Position numbers and translations under genes: made by a program. From Rothia mucilaginosa ATCC 25296 (GTDB lineage Bacteria; Actinomycetota; Actinomycetes; Actinomycetales; Micrococcaceae): a stretch of 64,000 bases of DNA. How positions within the stretch are numbered: the stretch's first letter is position 1; each line of letters begins with the position of its first letter. Below, piece by piece: positions 47,727-56,083 of this stretch. Where the stretch lies: positions 62,001 to 126,000 of the forward strand of contig NZ_ACVO01000009.1 in assembly GCF_000175615.1 (NCBI RefSeq), in the 5' to 3' direction. The notes under the pieces are model-generated. The model was not told the DNA's origin. It did no database searches and was given only the letters and a program-made list of their open reading frames with translations.

Positions 47727-47777
47727 GCGGCGCCTCCCACACAATGACTTAGCCGAGTCCTTAAGGAGTATTCCCGC

Positions 47778-48767
47778 GTGAATATTTTTGATTTGATTCT
47801 TTGGCCGTTTAAATGGATCGTCTCCGTGGTCCTGTGGCTGTTCCACACTCTTTTCACTTCGCTGGGTATGGACCCGGCGTCCGGCCTGACTTGGGTTCTG
47901 TGCATTATCTTCCTGACCCTGGTGATGCGTACCCTGACCATTCCGCTGTTCGTCAAGCAGATTAAGGCTATGCGCGGTATGACCGCGATGCAGGGCGATA
48001 TGGCGAAGCTGCAGGAGAAGTACAAGGGCAAGAAGGACCAGCTCTCCCGCCAGGCGATGGCTCAGGAGCAGATGGAAATGTACCGTAAGCACGGTACGAA
48101 CCCCTTCGCGTCCTGCCTGCCGATTCTGGCTCAGATGCCGATTTTCTTCGGTCTGTACCAGGTGCTGATGGGTGTTCCCACCGCGGCGCAGAGCAACGAG
48201 AGCGTGCTCATGCTGCCGGCTGATCTGGTGCACCAGTTCAACGACTCGCAGATTTTTGGTGCTCAGCTGTTCGCGACCATGCTGCACCCGGGCGCTGGTG
48301 ACACCACCGCGACCGTTGTTCAGGCGGTCATCATGATTGTTCTGATGAGTGCGACCCAGTTCTACATTCAGAAGCAGCTGAGTGTGAAGAACATGTCGGA
48401 GGCGGCTCTGAACTCTCCGATGTTCCGTCAGCAGCAGATGATCATGTACATCTTCCCGATCATCTTCGCTGTTTCCGGTATTAACTTCCCGCTGGGTGTT
48501 ATGTACTACTGGACCGTGTCGAACCTGTGGTCGCTGGGTCAGCAGTGGTGGGTTATCCGCAATAACCCGACCCCCGGTTCTCAGGCGGAGCGTGAGCTGA
48601 ACGCTCGCCGTGCTGCGAAGGGCCTGCCCCCGATTGGTAAGACCCGTGAGCAGCACGAGAAGGATCTGCAGGAGGCTCGTGAGCGTGCCGCTGCGGGTCA
48701 GCGTCAGCAGCCGGTCGGTAAGAAGCGCCAGAAGCAGCAACGCAATAAGCAGAACGGAAAGAAGTAG
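47778..48767 (+). CDS. yidC: Membrane protein insertase YidC
   Basis: 329 aa, GTG with TTAAGGAG upstream. Five TMs of the Oxa1/YidC core: helix from ~10, then LTWVLCIIFLTLVMRTLTIPLFVKQ with the hydrophilic-groove Arg in VMRTL (~55), and CLPILAQMPIFFGLYQVL. A basic Lys/Gln/Arg tail (~285-329) probably contacts ribosomes. Inserts proteins into the membrane with or without SecYEG. Confidence 0.96.
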   Translation: MNIFDLILWPFKWIVSVVLWLFHTLFTSLGMDPASGLTWVLCIIFLTLVMRTLTIPLFVKQIKAMRGMTAMQGDMAKLQEKYKGKKDQLSRQAMAQEQMEMYRKHGTNPFASCLPILAQMPIFFGLYQVLMGVPTAAQSNESVLMLPADLVHQFNDSQIFGAQLFATMLHPGAGDTTATVVQAVIMIVLMSATQFYIQKQLSVKNMSEAALNSPMFRQQQMIMYIFPIIFAVSGINFPLGVMYYWTVSNLWSLGQQWWVIRNNPTPGSQAERELNARRAAKGLPPIGKTREQHEKDLQEARERAAAGQRQQPVGKKRQKQQRNKQNGKK

Positions 48768-48878
48768 TTTTCTTCCGTGAGTCGGGCCGGGTTCTCGCCA
48801 CGTGTGGCGCGGGCCCGGCGCCGTGTATGAGATACTTTTTACCCCTAGGACACCCCTCCGAACACCCTGAGGATTATT

Positions 48879-49445
48879 GTGACTGAAGCTATGGAATATG
48901 AGGACGAGCAGCTCGTTGAGGAGCAGCTGGTAGAGGAGCCCATTGAGGGCGAAGAAGACGATTTTGAGGACATCGAGGAAGAAGGCGATATCGCCGCTGA
49001 TTACCTCGAGGAGCTTCTCGATATTGTCGATATGGACGGCGATATCGATATTGAGGTGCGCAATAACCGCATCTATCTTTCGGTCTTCAATGACGACGAT
49101 GACAATGAGGAACTGCGCCACCTGGTTGGCCGCCACGGTGAGGTGCTGGAGGCTCTGCAGGAGCTGGTGCGTCTCTCCGTCCTGGCTGGTAATGGTACCC
49201 GTTCCCGCCTGATTCTGGATGTTGCCGGCTACCGTGCAGAGCGTCGTGAGCAGCTGGAGAAGATTGCCGCTGATGCGATTGAGAAGGTGCGTGCTACCGG
49301 TCGTGATGAGCACCTGAAGCCGCTGAGCCCGTACGAGCGCAAGGTTGTGCACGATGTGGTGGCTGCCGCTGGTCTGTACAGCGAGTCGGAGGGCGAGGGT
49401 CCTCGCCGTCACGTGGTGATTTCTCTTCCCGAGGTAGGAGCCTAG
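48879..49445 (+). CDS. jag: Jag/KhpB-type RNA-binding protein (KH-R3H)
   Basis: 188 aa. GTG at 48879 (CTGAGGATT upstream) or ATG at 48891. Very acidic N-terminal 40 residues, then a KH-like domain (LVGRHGEVLEALQELVRLS, ~88-106) and an R3H domain (RREQLEKIAADA ... PLSPYERKVVHDVV). Pairs with KhpA in Gram-positives to bind RNA and affect cell shape. Usual neighbour of yidC and rsmG; two bases separate it from rsmG. Confidence 0.92.
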   Translation: MTEAMEYEDEQLVEEQLVEEPIEGEEDDFEDIEEEGDIAADYLEELLDIVDMDGDIDIEVRNNRIYLSVFNDDDDNEELRHLVGRHGEVLEALQELVRLSVLAGNGTRSRLILDVAGYRAERREQLEKIAADAIEKVRATGRDEHLKPLSPYERKVVHDVVAAAGLYSESEGEGPRRHVVISLPEVGA

Positions 49446-49446
49446 T

Positions 49447-50088
49447 ATGGAGACTTCGATGGTTACTCTCAGTGAGAGTGAGCGCGCCGCCGCGGAGGCT
49501 GTGTTCGGTGAGCGTCTGCCCCTGGCGGAGCGCTACGTGCAGCATCTGGCAACGACCGGTATTGAGCGCGGTCTGATTGGTCCGCGTGAGGTGCCGCGCC
49601 TGTGGGCTCGCCACGTGCTGAACTGTGCTGTGGTGCAGGAGTATATTGCTCCGAATGCTTCGGTGGCTGATGTTGGCTCTGGTGCTGGCCTGCCCGGTCT
49701 GTGCCTGGCGATTGCCCGCCCGGATTTGAAGCTGACCCTGATTGAGCCTCTGGAGCGCCGCGTGATTTGGCTGAATGAGGTTGTTGAGGATTTGGGTCTG
49801 GAGAACGTGACCGTGCTGCGCTCGCGTGCTGAGCAGGCTGTGGGTGCTGTTGAAGCTGATGTGGTGACTGCGCGCGCTGTGTCCGCTCTGGTGGGCCTGC
49901 TGGACATTACTCTGCCGATTCTGCGCGGCACCGGTGAGCTGCTGGCTCTGAAGGGTCGTAGCGCCGCGGAGGAGATTACTAAGGCGAAGAAGAAGCTGAA
50001 CCGCTACGGTGCGCGTGAGACCGAGATTCTCACCGCCGGTGGCGACCTGCTGGAAGAGCCGACGACGGTGGTTCGAGTTCGCCTCTAA
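49447..50088 (+). CDS. rsmG: 16S rRNA (guanine-N7)-methyltransferase G
   Basis: 213 aa. SAM-binding motif VADVGSGAGLPGLCLA (~75-90) and IEPLERR for ribose binding. Methylates G527 (E. coli numbering) of 16S rRNA; loss gives low-level streptomycin resistance in many bacteria. AGGTAGGAG precedes the ATG. Last gene of the rnpA-yidD-yidC-jag-rsmG unit; terminator follows at once. Confidence 0.95.
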   Translation: METSMVTLSESERAAAEAVFGERLPLAERYVQHLATTGIERGLIGPREVPRLWARHVLNCAVVQEYIAPNASVADVGSGAGLPGLCLAIARPDLKLTLIEPLERRVIWLNEVVEDLGLENVTVLRSRAEQAVGAVEADVVTARAVSALVGLLDITLPILRGTGELLALKGRSAAEEITKAKKKLNRYGARETEILTAGGDLLEEPTTVVRVRL

Positions 50089-50100
50089 AGGTTTCGTCTC

Positions 50101-50163
50101 AAATGGGCGGTACCGCAACGAGCTAGTAAATAGGCTGGCTTACGCGGTACCGCCCATTTTTTT
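50101..50163 (+). terminator. Terminator of the rnpA-rsmG operon
   Basis: Perfect 16-base arms AAATGGGCGGTACCGC (50101-50116) and complement (50144-50159), then Ts to 50163. Confidence 0.9.
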
Positions 50164-50350
50164 GTACGCTGGCTTGCCGGGTGTGCGTGGCAATTGTATC
50201 TGTAGAGTACATAGAATGACCTCTCGCGTGGAGTATTGACCTGATGCCGGGTACCCTTAAGGAAGGATTGAAACCTTAGACTCCTCTGCATCAAAGCCTG
50301 ATGGTGCAGTAGGGCACTGAGCCCTTCAGAGACCAGACAGGCATCACCAA

Positions 50351-50366
50351 TGTTTCACGTGAAACA
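50351..50366. other. parS site upstream of parA (1)
   Basis: Perfect 16-base TGTTTCACGTGAAACA. Confidence 0.95.
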
Positions 50367-50393
50367 TTGCAGACTTCATCACCTCGCGGAGTA

Positions 50394-50409
50394 TGTTTCA
50401 CGTGAAACA
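50394..50409. other. parS site upstream of parA (2)
   Basis: Perfect 16-base TGTTTCACGTGAAACA, four helical turns (43 bases) from the first. Confidence 0.95.
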
Positions 50410-50544
50410 TGCTGAGATGAGTGAATGGTGGGGGAGCGGAGGTTGAATCCTCCTCGTGCACGAATACCGCAGAATATTGCCACGTGCGAGGCATCAGACG
50501 AAGCATCACCGTAGACACACCACCCGGAATATGGAAGGCACCCG

Positions 50545-51387
50545 ATGACTCCTCAAGCTCAGAAATCTGTTGCAGATTTGCTCCCCAAGCCTGTGCATAC
50601 GCGTGTCTTCACCGTGTCGAACCAGAAGGGTGGCGTGGGTAAAACCAGCACCGCCGTGAACCTCGCAGCCGCGCTCGCGGAGGCTGGACTGAACGTCCTG
50701 GTGATCGATAACGACCCGCAGGGTAACGCCTCGACCGCACTGGGCATTGAGCACGGCGTGGATGTTCCCAGCGTCTACAACGTTCTGATTGAGGATAAGC
50801 CACTTTCTGAAATTGTTCAGGAATGCCCCGACATGTCCGGCCTGTTCTGTGCCCCCGCCAATATCGACCTTGCGGGCGCGGAGATTGAACTGGTCTCCCT
50901 GGTTGCGCGCGAGACTCGCCTCAAGAATGCCCTGATGGATTACACCGAATGGCGCGAGAAGCAGGGTATGGAGCGCCTGGACTATGTCTTCATCGACTGC
51001 CCGCCGAGCCTCGGCCTGCTGACCGTCAATGCCTTCGTTGCGGCAGAAGAGATTCTGATTCCGATCCAGTGCGAGTATTACGCTCTGGAAGGTCTGAGCC
51101 AGCTGCTGAAGAATATTCAGATGATTCAGAAGCATCTGAACTCCAAGCTGCGCATCAGTACAATCCTGCTGACCATGTACGATGCTCGTACCAACCTGGC
51201 ATTCCAGGTGGCAGAGGAGGTGCGCGAGCACTTCCCGGAGGAGACTCTAGGGGTCAAGATTCCTCGCTCGGTTCGTATCTCTGAAGCTCCCAGCTATCAG
51301 CAGACCGTCATCACCTACGATTCTTCGTCGACTGGCGCGCGCGCCTACCGCGAGGCGGCACAGGAACTCTCGCGCCGATCCGCATAA
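50545..51387 (+). CDS. parA: Chromosome partitioning ATPase ParA
   Basis: 280 aa. Deviant Walker A KGGVGKTSTAVNLA (~29-42), Walker A' region IDNDPQGNAS, Walker B VFIDCPPSLG (~150). Short N-terminus without a helix-turn-helix, as in chromosomal Soj/ParA. Forms DNA-bound gradients that move ParB-parS complexes. ATG with GGAAGG upstream. A terminator separates it from parB. Confidence 0.97.
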   Translation: MTPQAQKSVADLLPKPVHTRVFTVSNQKGGVGKTSTAVNLAAALAEAGLNVLVIDNDPQGNASTALGIEHGVDVPSVYNVLIEDKPLSEIVQECPDMSGLFCAPANIDLAGAEIELVSLVARETRLKNALMDYTEWREKQGMERLDYVFIDCPPSLGLLTVNAFVAAEEILIPIQCEYYALEGLSQLLKNIQMIQKHLNSKLRISTILLTMYDARTNLAFQVAEEVREHFPEETLGVKIPRSVRISEAPSYQQTVITYDSSSTGARAYREAAQELSRRSA

Positions 51388-51405
51388 TCTAAATCTTTTG
51401 AAATG

Positions 51406-51444
51406 AGCCCTTTTGGATTGTCTATTGATGATTCCAAAAGGGCT
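51406..51444 (+). terminator. Terminator between parA and parB
   Basis: Arms AGCCCTTTTGGA (51406-51417) and TCCAAAAGGGCT (51433-51444). The 237-base spacer is AT-rich and probably holds a separate parB promoter. Confidence 0.75.
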
Positions 51445-51624
51445 TATTGTGTGCGGAATTTTCTGGGTGAAACACGAGAAAACAGCCTTAGAGAATTAAT
51501 TATTGGGAATAATTTTGATTATGCACCGTGCATTTTTTACTCCTGCTTTCGAGTGCTTATTTCGTTTACACTAGATGAAGAAGAAAAAATGAGTGGGCTC
51601 GTCCGGGAGTCCTAAGGAGTAACG

Positions 51625-52923
51625 ATGGCTGAAAAGCGACGCGGCTTGGGTCGTGGCCTGGGGGCACTGATCCCTCAGAGTACGAAGAATTCTGGTAATG
51701 CTGAGGCGAAGGCATCCGAAAAGACTACTGCAGTAAAGACTGCACCCAAGAAGGTGTCCACTCCGATTGAAGAGCCGATGACTGACGGCCTCTTCGAAAT
51801 GGCTCACGAGGCTAAGCCGGAGAAACAGCGTAAGAGTGCTAAGGCTGAGTCTGTAGAGGCTAAGCCTGCTGAAGCTGCACCCGCTCAGGAAAAGCCTGCT
51901 GAAGCTGAGAAGGCAGAGGAGAAGGTCGAAGCTCCCGCCTCCTCGCAGGATGTTTCACGTGAAACATCGAAGAAGAAGTCTCGCGTGGATATGGGTGCGG
52001 CACTGCGCAACACCACCCTGACTCGCCGCCCGGTGGATTTCTTCTTTGGTGAAGATGTCTCCACCCCGCAGTCCGCTTCTGAGGAGCAGAGCGGTCTGGT
52101 TCCGGTTCCCGGTGCCCAGTTTGCCGAGCTGAACGTTCACGATATCCACCCGAACCGCAAGCAGCCCCGAACCGACTTTGATGAGCAGGACATGGAAGAG
52201 CTCATCCACTCGGTACGTGAGATTGGTGTTCTGCAGCCGATTGTTGTGCGTCCCTCTCGCGAAAGCGGCGCCGAAAAGTACGAACTGGTCATGGGTGAGC
52301 GCCGCTGGCGTGCAACCCAGGCGGCTGGACTGACCACCATCCCGGCGATTGTTCGTGAGACTGAAGACGGCGACCTGCTCCGTGACGCCCTGCTGGAGAA
52401 TCTGCACCGCAGCCAGCTGAACCCCATTGAAGAGGCAGCGGCATACCAACAGCTCATGGAGGAGTTCGACACTACTCAGGAGCAGTTGGCTAAGCGTATT
52501 GGTCGTTCTCGCCCCCAGATTTCGAACACGATTCGTCTGCTGAAGCTGCCGGCTCTGGTGCAGCGTCGCGTTGCGGCGGGTATTCTCTCCGCGGGTCACG
52601 CGCGTGCCCTGCTGGCTCTGACGGATCAGGCTCAGATTGAGACTCTTGCACAGAAGATTGTGAATGAGGGGCTGTCGGTTCGCGCAACTGAGGAGCTGGT
52701 GAACCATGCATCCGGCGCTGCGGAGGTGAAGGAGCGCAAGGCTCCTCAGCCTCAGAAGCACCGTGAGCGCCTGGACTATATTGCGGAGGCTTTTGCTGAC
52801 AAGCTCGATACTTCGGTGAAGATTTCGCTGGGTGCTCGCAAGGGTAAGATGACCATCGAATTTGCGAATGTTGAGGATCTGAACCGCATCATCCGCGTTT
52901 TGGATTCTGATTTCTCGGGCTAA
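51625..52923 (+). CDS. parB: Chromosome partitioning protein ParB
   Basis: 432 aa, ATG with CTAAGGAG. N-terminal KRRGLGRGLGALIPQ (ParA-activating peptide), then an unusually long Lys/Ala/Glu-rich linker (~20-130). CTP-binding ParB/Srx core: NRKQPRTDFDEQDMEELIHSVR, GERRWRAT (~230), and ENLHRSQLNPIEEA. HTH region with LAKRIGRSRPQISN, and a C-terminal dimerisation domain. Binds parS and spreads as a CTP clamp. A parS lies within its own coding sequence. Confidence 0.97.
   Translation: MAEKRRGLGRGLGALIPQSTKNSGNAEAKASEKTTAVKTAPKKVSTPIEEPMTDGLFEMAHEAKPEKQRKSAKAESVEAKPAEAAPAQEKPAEAEKAEEKVEAPASSQDVSRETSKKKSRVDMGAALRNTTLTRRPVDFFFGEDVSTPQSASEEQSGLVPVPGAQFAELNVHDIHPNRKQPRTDFDEQDMEELIHSVREIGVLQPIVVRPSRESGAEKYELVMGERRWRATQAAGLTTIPAIVRETEDGDLLRDALLENLHRSQLNPIEEAAAYQQLMEEFDTTQEQLAKRIGRSRPQISNTIRLLKLPALVQRRVAAGILSAGHARALLALTDQAQIETLAQKIVNEGLSVRATEELVNHASGAAEVKERKAPQPQKHRERLDYIAEAFADKLDTSVKISLGARKGKMTIEFANVEDLNRIIRVLDSDFSG
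51951..51966. other. parS site inside parB
   Basis: Perfect 16-base parS in the linker-coding part, read as DVSRETS. Confidence 0.95.
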
Positions 52924-52971
52924 ATTTTCGCGTAAAACAATATTTAGCAACTGAAATCAGTTGTATATACA

Positions 52972-53017
52972 AAAAACCCTCGGTGATGTTTCACGTGAAA
53001 CATCACCGAGGGTTTTT
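52972..53017. terminator. 46-base perfect palindrome: bidirectional terminator centred on a parS
   Basis: Left arm 52972-52994 and right arm 52995-53017 are exact complements with no loop base; A-run at one end and T-run at the other. The central 16 bases (52987-53002) are a perfect parS. It lies between convergent parB and trxA. Confidence 0.9.
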
Positions 53018-53035
53018 CTTTAGCTTCTCGAAAGA

Positions 53036-53362
53036 TTAGCCCAGGTGCTCGGAGAACTCAGCCAGCAGAGCGGGCTTCGTCTTAGCGCCTACGGTCTTCT
53101 TGACGACCTCGCCACCCTTGAAAAGGTAGATGGCGGGAATAGAGGTAATGCCGTACTTCATAGCGGTATCGCCATTCGCCTCAACATCCACCTTGACCAC
53201 GTCGACCTGACCGGCGTACTCGCCAGCGATCTCATCAATCACGGGGCCAACCATGCGGCAGGGGCCGCACCATTCAGCCCAGAAGTCCACGATAACGGGC
53301 TTGTCGTTCTTCAGAACCAGTTCGTCAAAAGTGGCATCAGTTGCCTGCTGTGCACTGCTCAT
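53036..53362 (-). CDS. trxA: Thioredoxin
   Basis: 108 aa, active site WAEWCGPCRM (Cys pair at about residues 33-36) and cis-Pro in TSIPAIYLF. General disulfide reductase, recharged by TrxB encoded just upstream on the same strand (53-base spacer). AAAGGAG precedes the ATG. Ends at the parS-centred terminator. Confidence 0.97.
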   Translation of the reverse strand: MSSAQQATDATFDELVLKNDKPVIVDFWAEWCGPCRMVGPVIDEIAGEYAGQVDVVKVDVEANGDTAMKYGITSIPAIYLFKGGEVVKKTVGAKTKPALLAEFSEHLG

Positions 53363-53415
53363 GGAGTGCTCCTTTCTGACACGGGGTGGATTCCCCTGCG
53401 AGTAATACGAATAGT

Positions 53416-54450
53416 TTAGAGGTTTTCGAGGTAGTGCTGCGCGTCCAGAGCGGCAACAGCACCGGAACCGGCAGCAATAATTGCCTGGCGGTAGGTCGGG
53501 TCAATCACGTCACCGGCAGCGAAAACGCCGGGAACGGAAGTCTTCGAGGAACGACCCTGAACCGCGATGGTGTGGTGCTCGGTAATCTCCAGCTGGTCAC
53601 GTACCAGTTCCACGCGAGGATCGGAGCCAATAGCGATGAACAGACCCTGAACAGCCAGCTGGCGCTCAGAACCGTCCTTGGTGTTGGTCAGGGTGATCGA
53701 CTCGAGGTTGCTCTCGCCGTGAACGGCGGTGACAGCCGAGTCCCAGACAACCTCAATCTTCGGGTTGTTGAACACGCGGGTCTGCATGATTTCCGAAGCG
53801 CGGAAAGAATCGCGGCGGTGCACCAGGTACACCTTGGATGCGAAGGTCGTCAGGAACAGCGCTTCCTCCAGCGCGGAGTCGCCGCCGCCGACTACTGCGA
53901 TTTCCTTGTCCTTGAAGAAGAAGCCATCGCAGGTTGCGCACCAGGAGACGCCGTAACCGGAGAGTCGGTCTTCGCCCTCGATGTTGAGCTTACGGACCTG
54001 AGAACCGGTGGTCATGATGACGGTCTTTGCCAGGTGAACGGCGCCGTCAGCGGTGTAGACCTTCTTCACGTCGCCGGTGAGTTCGACCTTCTCTACGTCC
54101 TGGTAGCGGATGTCTGCACCGAAACGCTCAGCCTGCTGACCGATGTTCTCCATCAGCTCGGGGCCCTGGATGCCCTGAATGAATCCGGGGAAGTTCTCCA
54201 CCTCGGTGGTGTTCATGAGGGAGCCGCCGGGTGCCAGGGAGCTGGCGAAGAGGACGGGCTTCAGCTCGGCGCGTGCCGCGTAGATTGCTGCGGTGTAGCC
54301 GGCAGGGCCGGAGCCCACAATAATGACGTTGTGGACGGTTGCGTCGGCCTCAACCTCGGCTGCCGGTGCGGCTTTGGTGGCGGGTGCGGATGCGAGGTTC
54401 AGATTGCCTAGGGCGGAGCCTCCGAAGAGGCCTCCCAGATTCTCAGTCAT
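53416..54450 (-). CDS. trxB: Thioredoxin reductase
   Basis: 344 aa, NADPH-dependent flavoenzyme that reduces thioredoxin. FAD motif GSGPAGYTAAIYAA at ~47-60; redox pair CATCDG at about 169-174; NADPH motif GGGDSALEEA; C-terminal FAD motif GVFAAGDV. It has ~40 residues before the first beta strand, against usually ~5-10, Gly/Ala/Leu-rich at first and then acidic. Co-directional with trxA. Confidence 0.95.
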   Translation of the reverse strand: MTENLGGLFGGSALGNLNLASAPATKAAPAAEVEADATVHNVIIVGSGPAGYTAAIYAARAELKPVLFASSLAPGGSLMNTTEVENFPGFIQGIQGPELMENIGQQAERFGADIRYQDVEKVELTGDVKKVYTADGAVHLAKTVIMTTGSQVRKLNIEGEDRLSGYGVSWCATCDGFFFKDKEIAVVGGGDSALEEALFLTTFASKVYLVHRRDSFRASEIMQTRVFNNPKIEVVWDSAVTAVHGESNLESITLTNTKDGSERQLAVQGLFIAIGSDPRVELVRDQLEITEHHTIAVQGRSSKTSVPGVFAAGDVIDPTYRQAIIAAGSGAVAALDAQHYLENL

Positions 54451-54607
54451 CAGATATATCTTTCCGTTGTAGGTCTTTCGTTCTGCCCCTATAACAGGGC
54501 TTTATCCTCGATTATTCCATTTTTTGGGGACCCTTATCCAGATACTCCGCGCACTGTGAATCTTTGAGTAGAGGCCCTGCCATAAAGAGTCATAAATAGA
54601 CATCAAA

Positions 54608-54651
54608 AAGGGCGGGGCTTCCGAACTGTTGAGTTCAGAAGCCCCGCCCTT
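54608..54651 (-). terminator. Terminator after the pseudokinase-like gene
   Basis: Arms AAGGGCGGGGCTT (54608-54620) and complement (54639-54651), inner GAACT/AGTTC stem, Ts on the minus strand. Confidence 0.9.
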
Positions 54652-54696
54652 GTGTCTGGGGTGTGAGCGCCCTGTCGGCGTCACGTTATGGGTTGA

Positions 54697-55911
54697 TTAG
54701 TCCACCTTGATTTCGTTGATGCGCAGACCGTAACTCCAATTTCCAATCGGCAGGGAGAGGCGGGGCAGCTCGTTGACCACGATGATTACGTAGGCGCCCT
54801 TTTCTGCGCTCTGCTTGGAGGTGTCCAGGGTGACGACTGCGTCCTTGCCTTCGAAGGTGCCCTTGCCGACCTCAACCGCACCGTTCAGGGATGCGGAGCT
54901 GTTGGTGTAGACGGTGAAGGAGCCACCGGTGCCGGTGTTCTGCTGGATGGTCAGCTTGGAGACGACGGTGGGGGTCTGCAACTTCAGAGCCAGGCCGAAT
55001 TCCTTGATGGTGCCGGCGTAGTTGGCGGTGCCGAAGCCGTAGCTAATCCATGCGGTGTTGGCGTTACCGTCGGTCAGGTTCGGGATGAGGGTGTCCATGT
55101 CGCTCATGAACGTGGTGTCCGAGGGTGCGAAGCGGGCCACGGACGCAATCTTAGCCGGTGCGTTCGACGCCTTAGCGGTCGGGGATGCCGATGCGCTGGC
55201 GCTTGCCGCAGCCGATTCGGAAGCCGAGATAGAGGACTTGGGAGTGTGGGGGCCGGCTGCCTGGTTGGAGCCGATTGCGCCGAGGGAGGTGAGGATACCG
55301 CCTGCGACGATGACGAGCAGCAGGACTGCTGCCAGGGCGACGGCCCAGGTGCCGCGGCTGCCGTCTTCTTCGTCTTCGTCATCTTCGTAGATGCTGGTGG
55401 GTTCGGAGTACGCGGTGACGGCGGTGCCGTCGGATGCGTTCCAGTTCTTGGCGGCGGTGATGCTCTCCTGGTTGGCGGTGGAGGTGGAGACCTTCTCGTA
55501 GGTGTTGGGGGAGCTGCCGCTTTCGGAGTCGCCAAAGATTTCGGTGCCCAGCGCGTCTTCTGCGTTGGAGAGTGCGTGGTTTTCGACCAGCAGGGTGTCC
55601 AGCAGGGTGTCGGGGCGGGTGTGGGAGGTGACGAGGTAGCGGCTACCTTCGGGGGTGATGCCCAGGTCGAGAATCTGGATGTTGCCGCGTGCGTTGGTTG
55701 CGAGCGCGCGGGAGTTTGCTTCCAGCAGTGCGCTGCGGCTGGGCGATGCGACGACGACCGAGACCTTACGGTTGAGAATCTGGTCGGTGCCTTCAAGCAC
55801 CATGTCGGATTCTGCCGTAATGATGATGTGTGCGGTGATCTCGTAGCGGCCTCCGAGGACCGATCCGACCGGAATCTGTTGCGACAACGTGTTCTCCCGA
55901 GGTGGTTTCAT
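54697..55911 (-). CDS. Pseudokinase-like membrane protein linked to MurJ
   Basis: 404 aa. Residues ~15-110 read like the N-lobe of a Ser/Thr kinase (VGSVLGGRYEI, then VSVVVASPS in place of the VAVKxL strand, no catalytic Lys visible) but no C-lobe follows. A poorly ordered acidic linker leads to one TM (~188-212), a Ser/Ala-rich spacer (~225-250), and a ~150-residue extracellular domain with LTDGNANTAWISYG, recalling F5/8-type (discoidin) carbohydrate-binding folds. In Mycobacterium tuberculosis, MviN carries a pseudokinase, a TM and a carbohydrate-binding-like domain after the flippase. Here the same order appears as a separate gene downstream of murJ. Confidence 0.65.
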   Translation of the reverse strand: MKPPRENTLSQQIPVGSVLGGRYEITAHIIITAESDMVLEGTDQILNRKVSVVVASPSRSALLEANSRALATNARGNIQILDLGITPEGSRYLVTSHTRPDTLLDTLLVENHALSNAEDALGTEIFGDSESGSSPNTYEKVSTSTANQESITAAKNWNASDGTAVTAYSEPTSIYEDDEDEEDGSRGTWAVALAAVLLLVIVAGGILTSLGAIGSNQAAGPHTPKSSISASESAAASASASASPTAKASNAPAKIASVARFAPSDTTFMSDMDTLIPNLTDGNANTAWISYGFGTANYAGTIKEFGLALKLQTPTVVSKLTIQQNTGTGGSFTVYTNSSASLNGAVEVGKGTFEGKDAVVTLDTSKQSAEKGAYVIIVVNELPRLSLPIGNWSYGLRINEIKVD

Positions 55912-56083
55912 AGTGCCTGCCGTGTGGCGGGCCCTGACTATTAGATTCTACCCGGCATTGAAGGATGCTGGGGTTGAGTGATAGTTTGTGGCGTCCGGGT
56001 GGTTGCCTGTGCCTTCTGCGGGCCCCGGCGTGGGGTGCGGTGGGTGCACGGGCAGCTACCCGGGTTGGGCGTTGTGTGCTGCT

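Larger units (their letters stand above)
50164..50544. other. Spacer rsmG-parA
   Basis: About 380 bases holding two parS sites 43 bases apart (start to start) and the parA promoter region. No gene seen. Confidence 0.6.

Noticed and set aside
47505..49412. A long antisense frame (635 codons) across yidD, yidC and jag
   Set aside because: Shadow of well-supported plus-strand genes; no domain or ribosome site, composition typical of antisense reading of biased codons.
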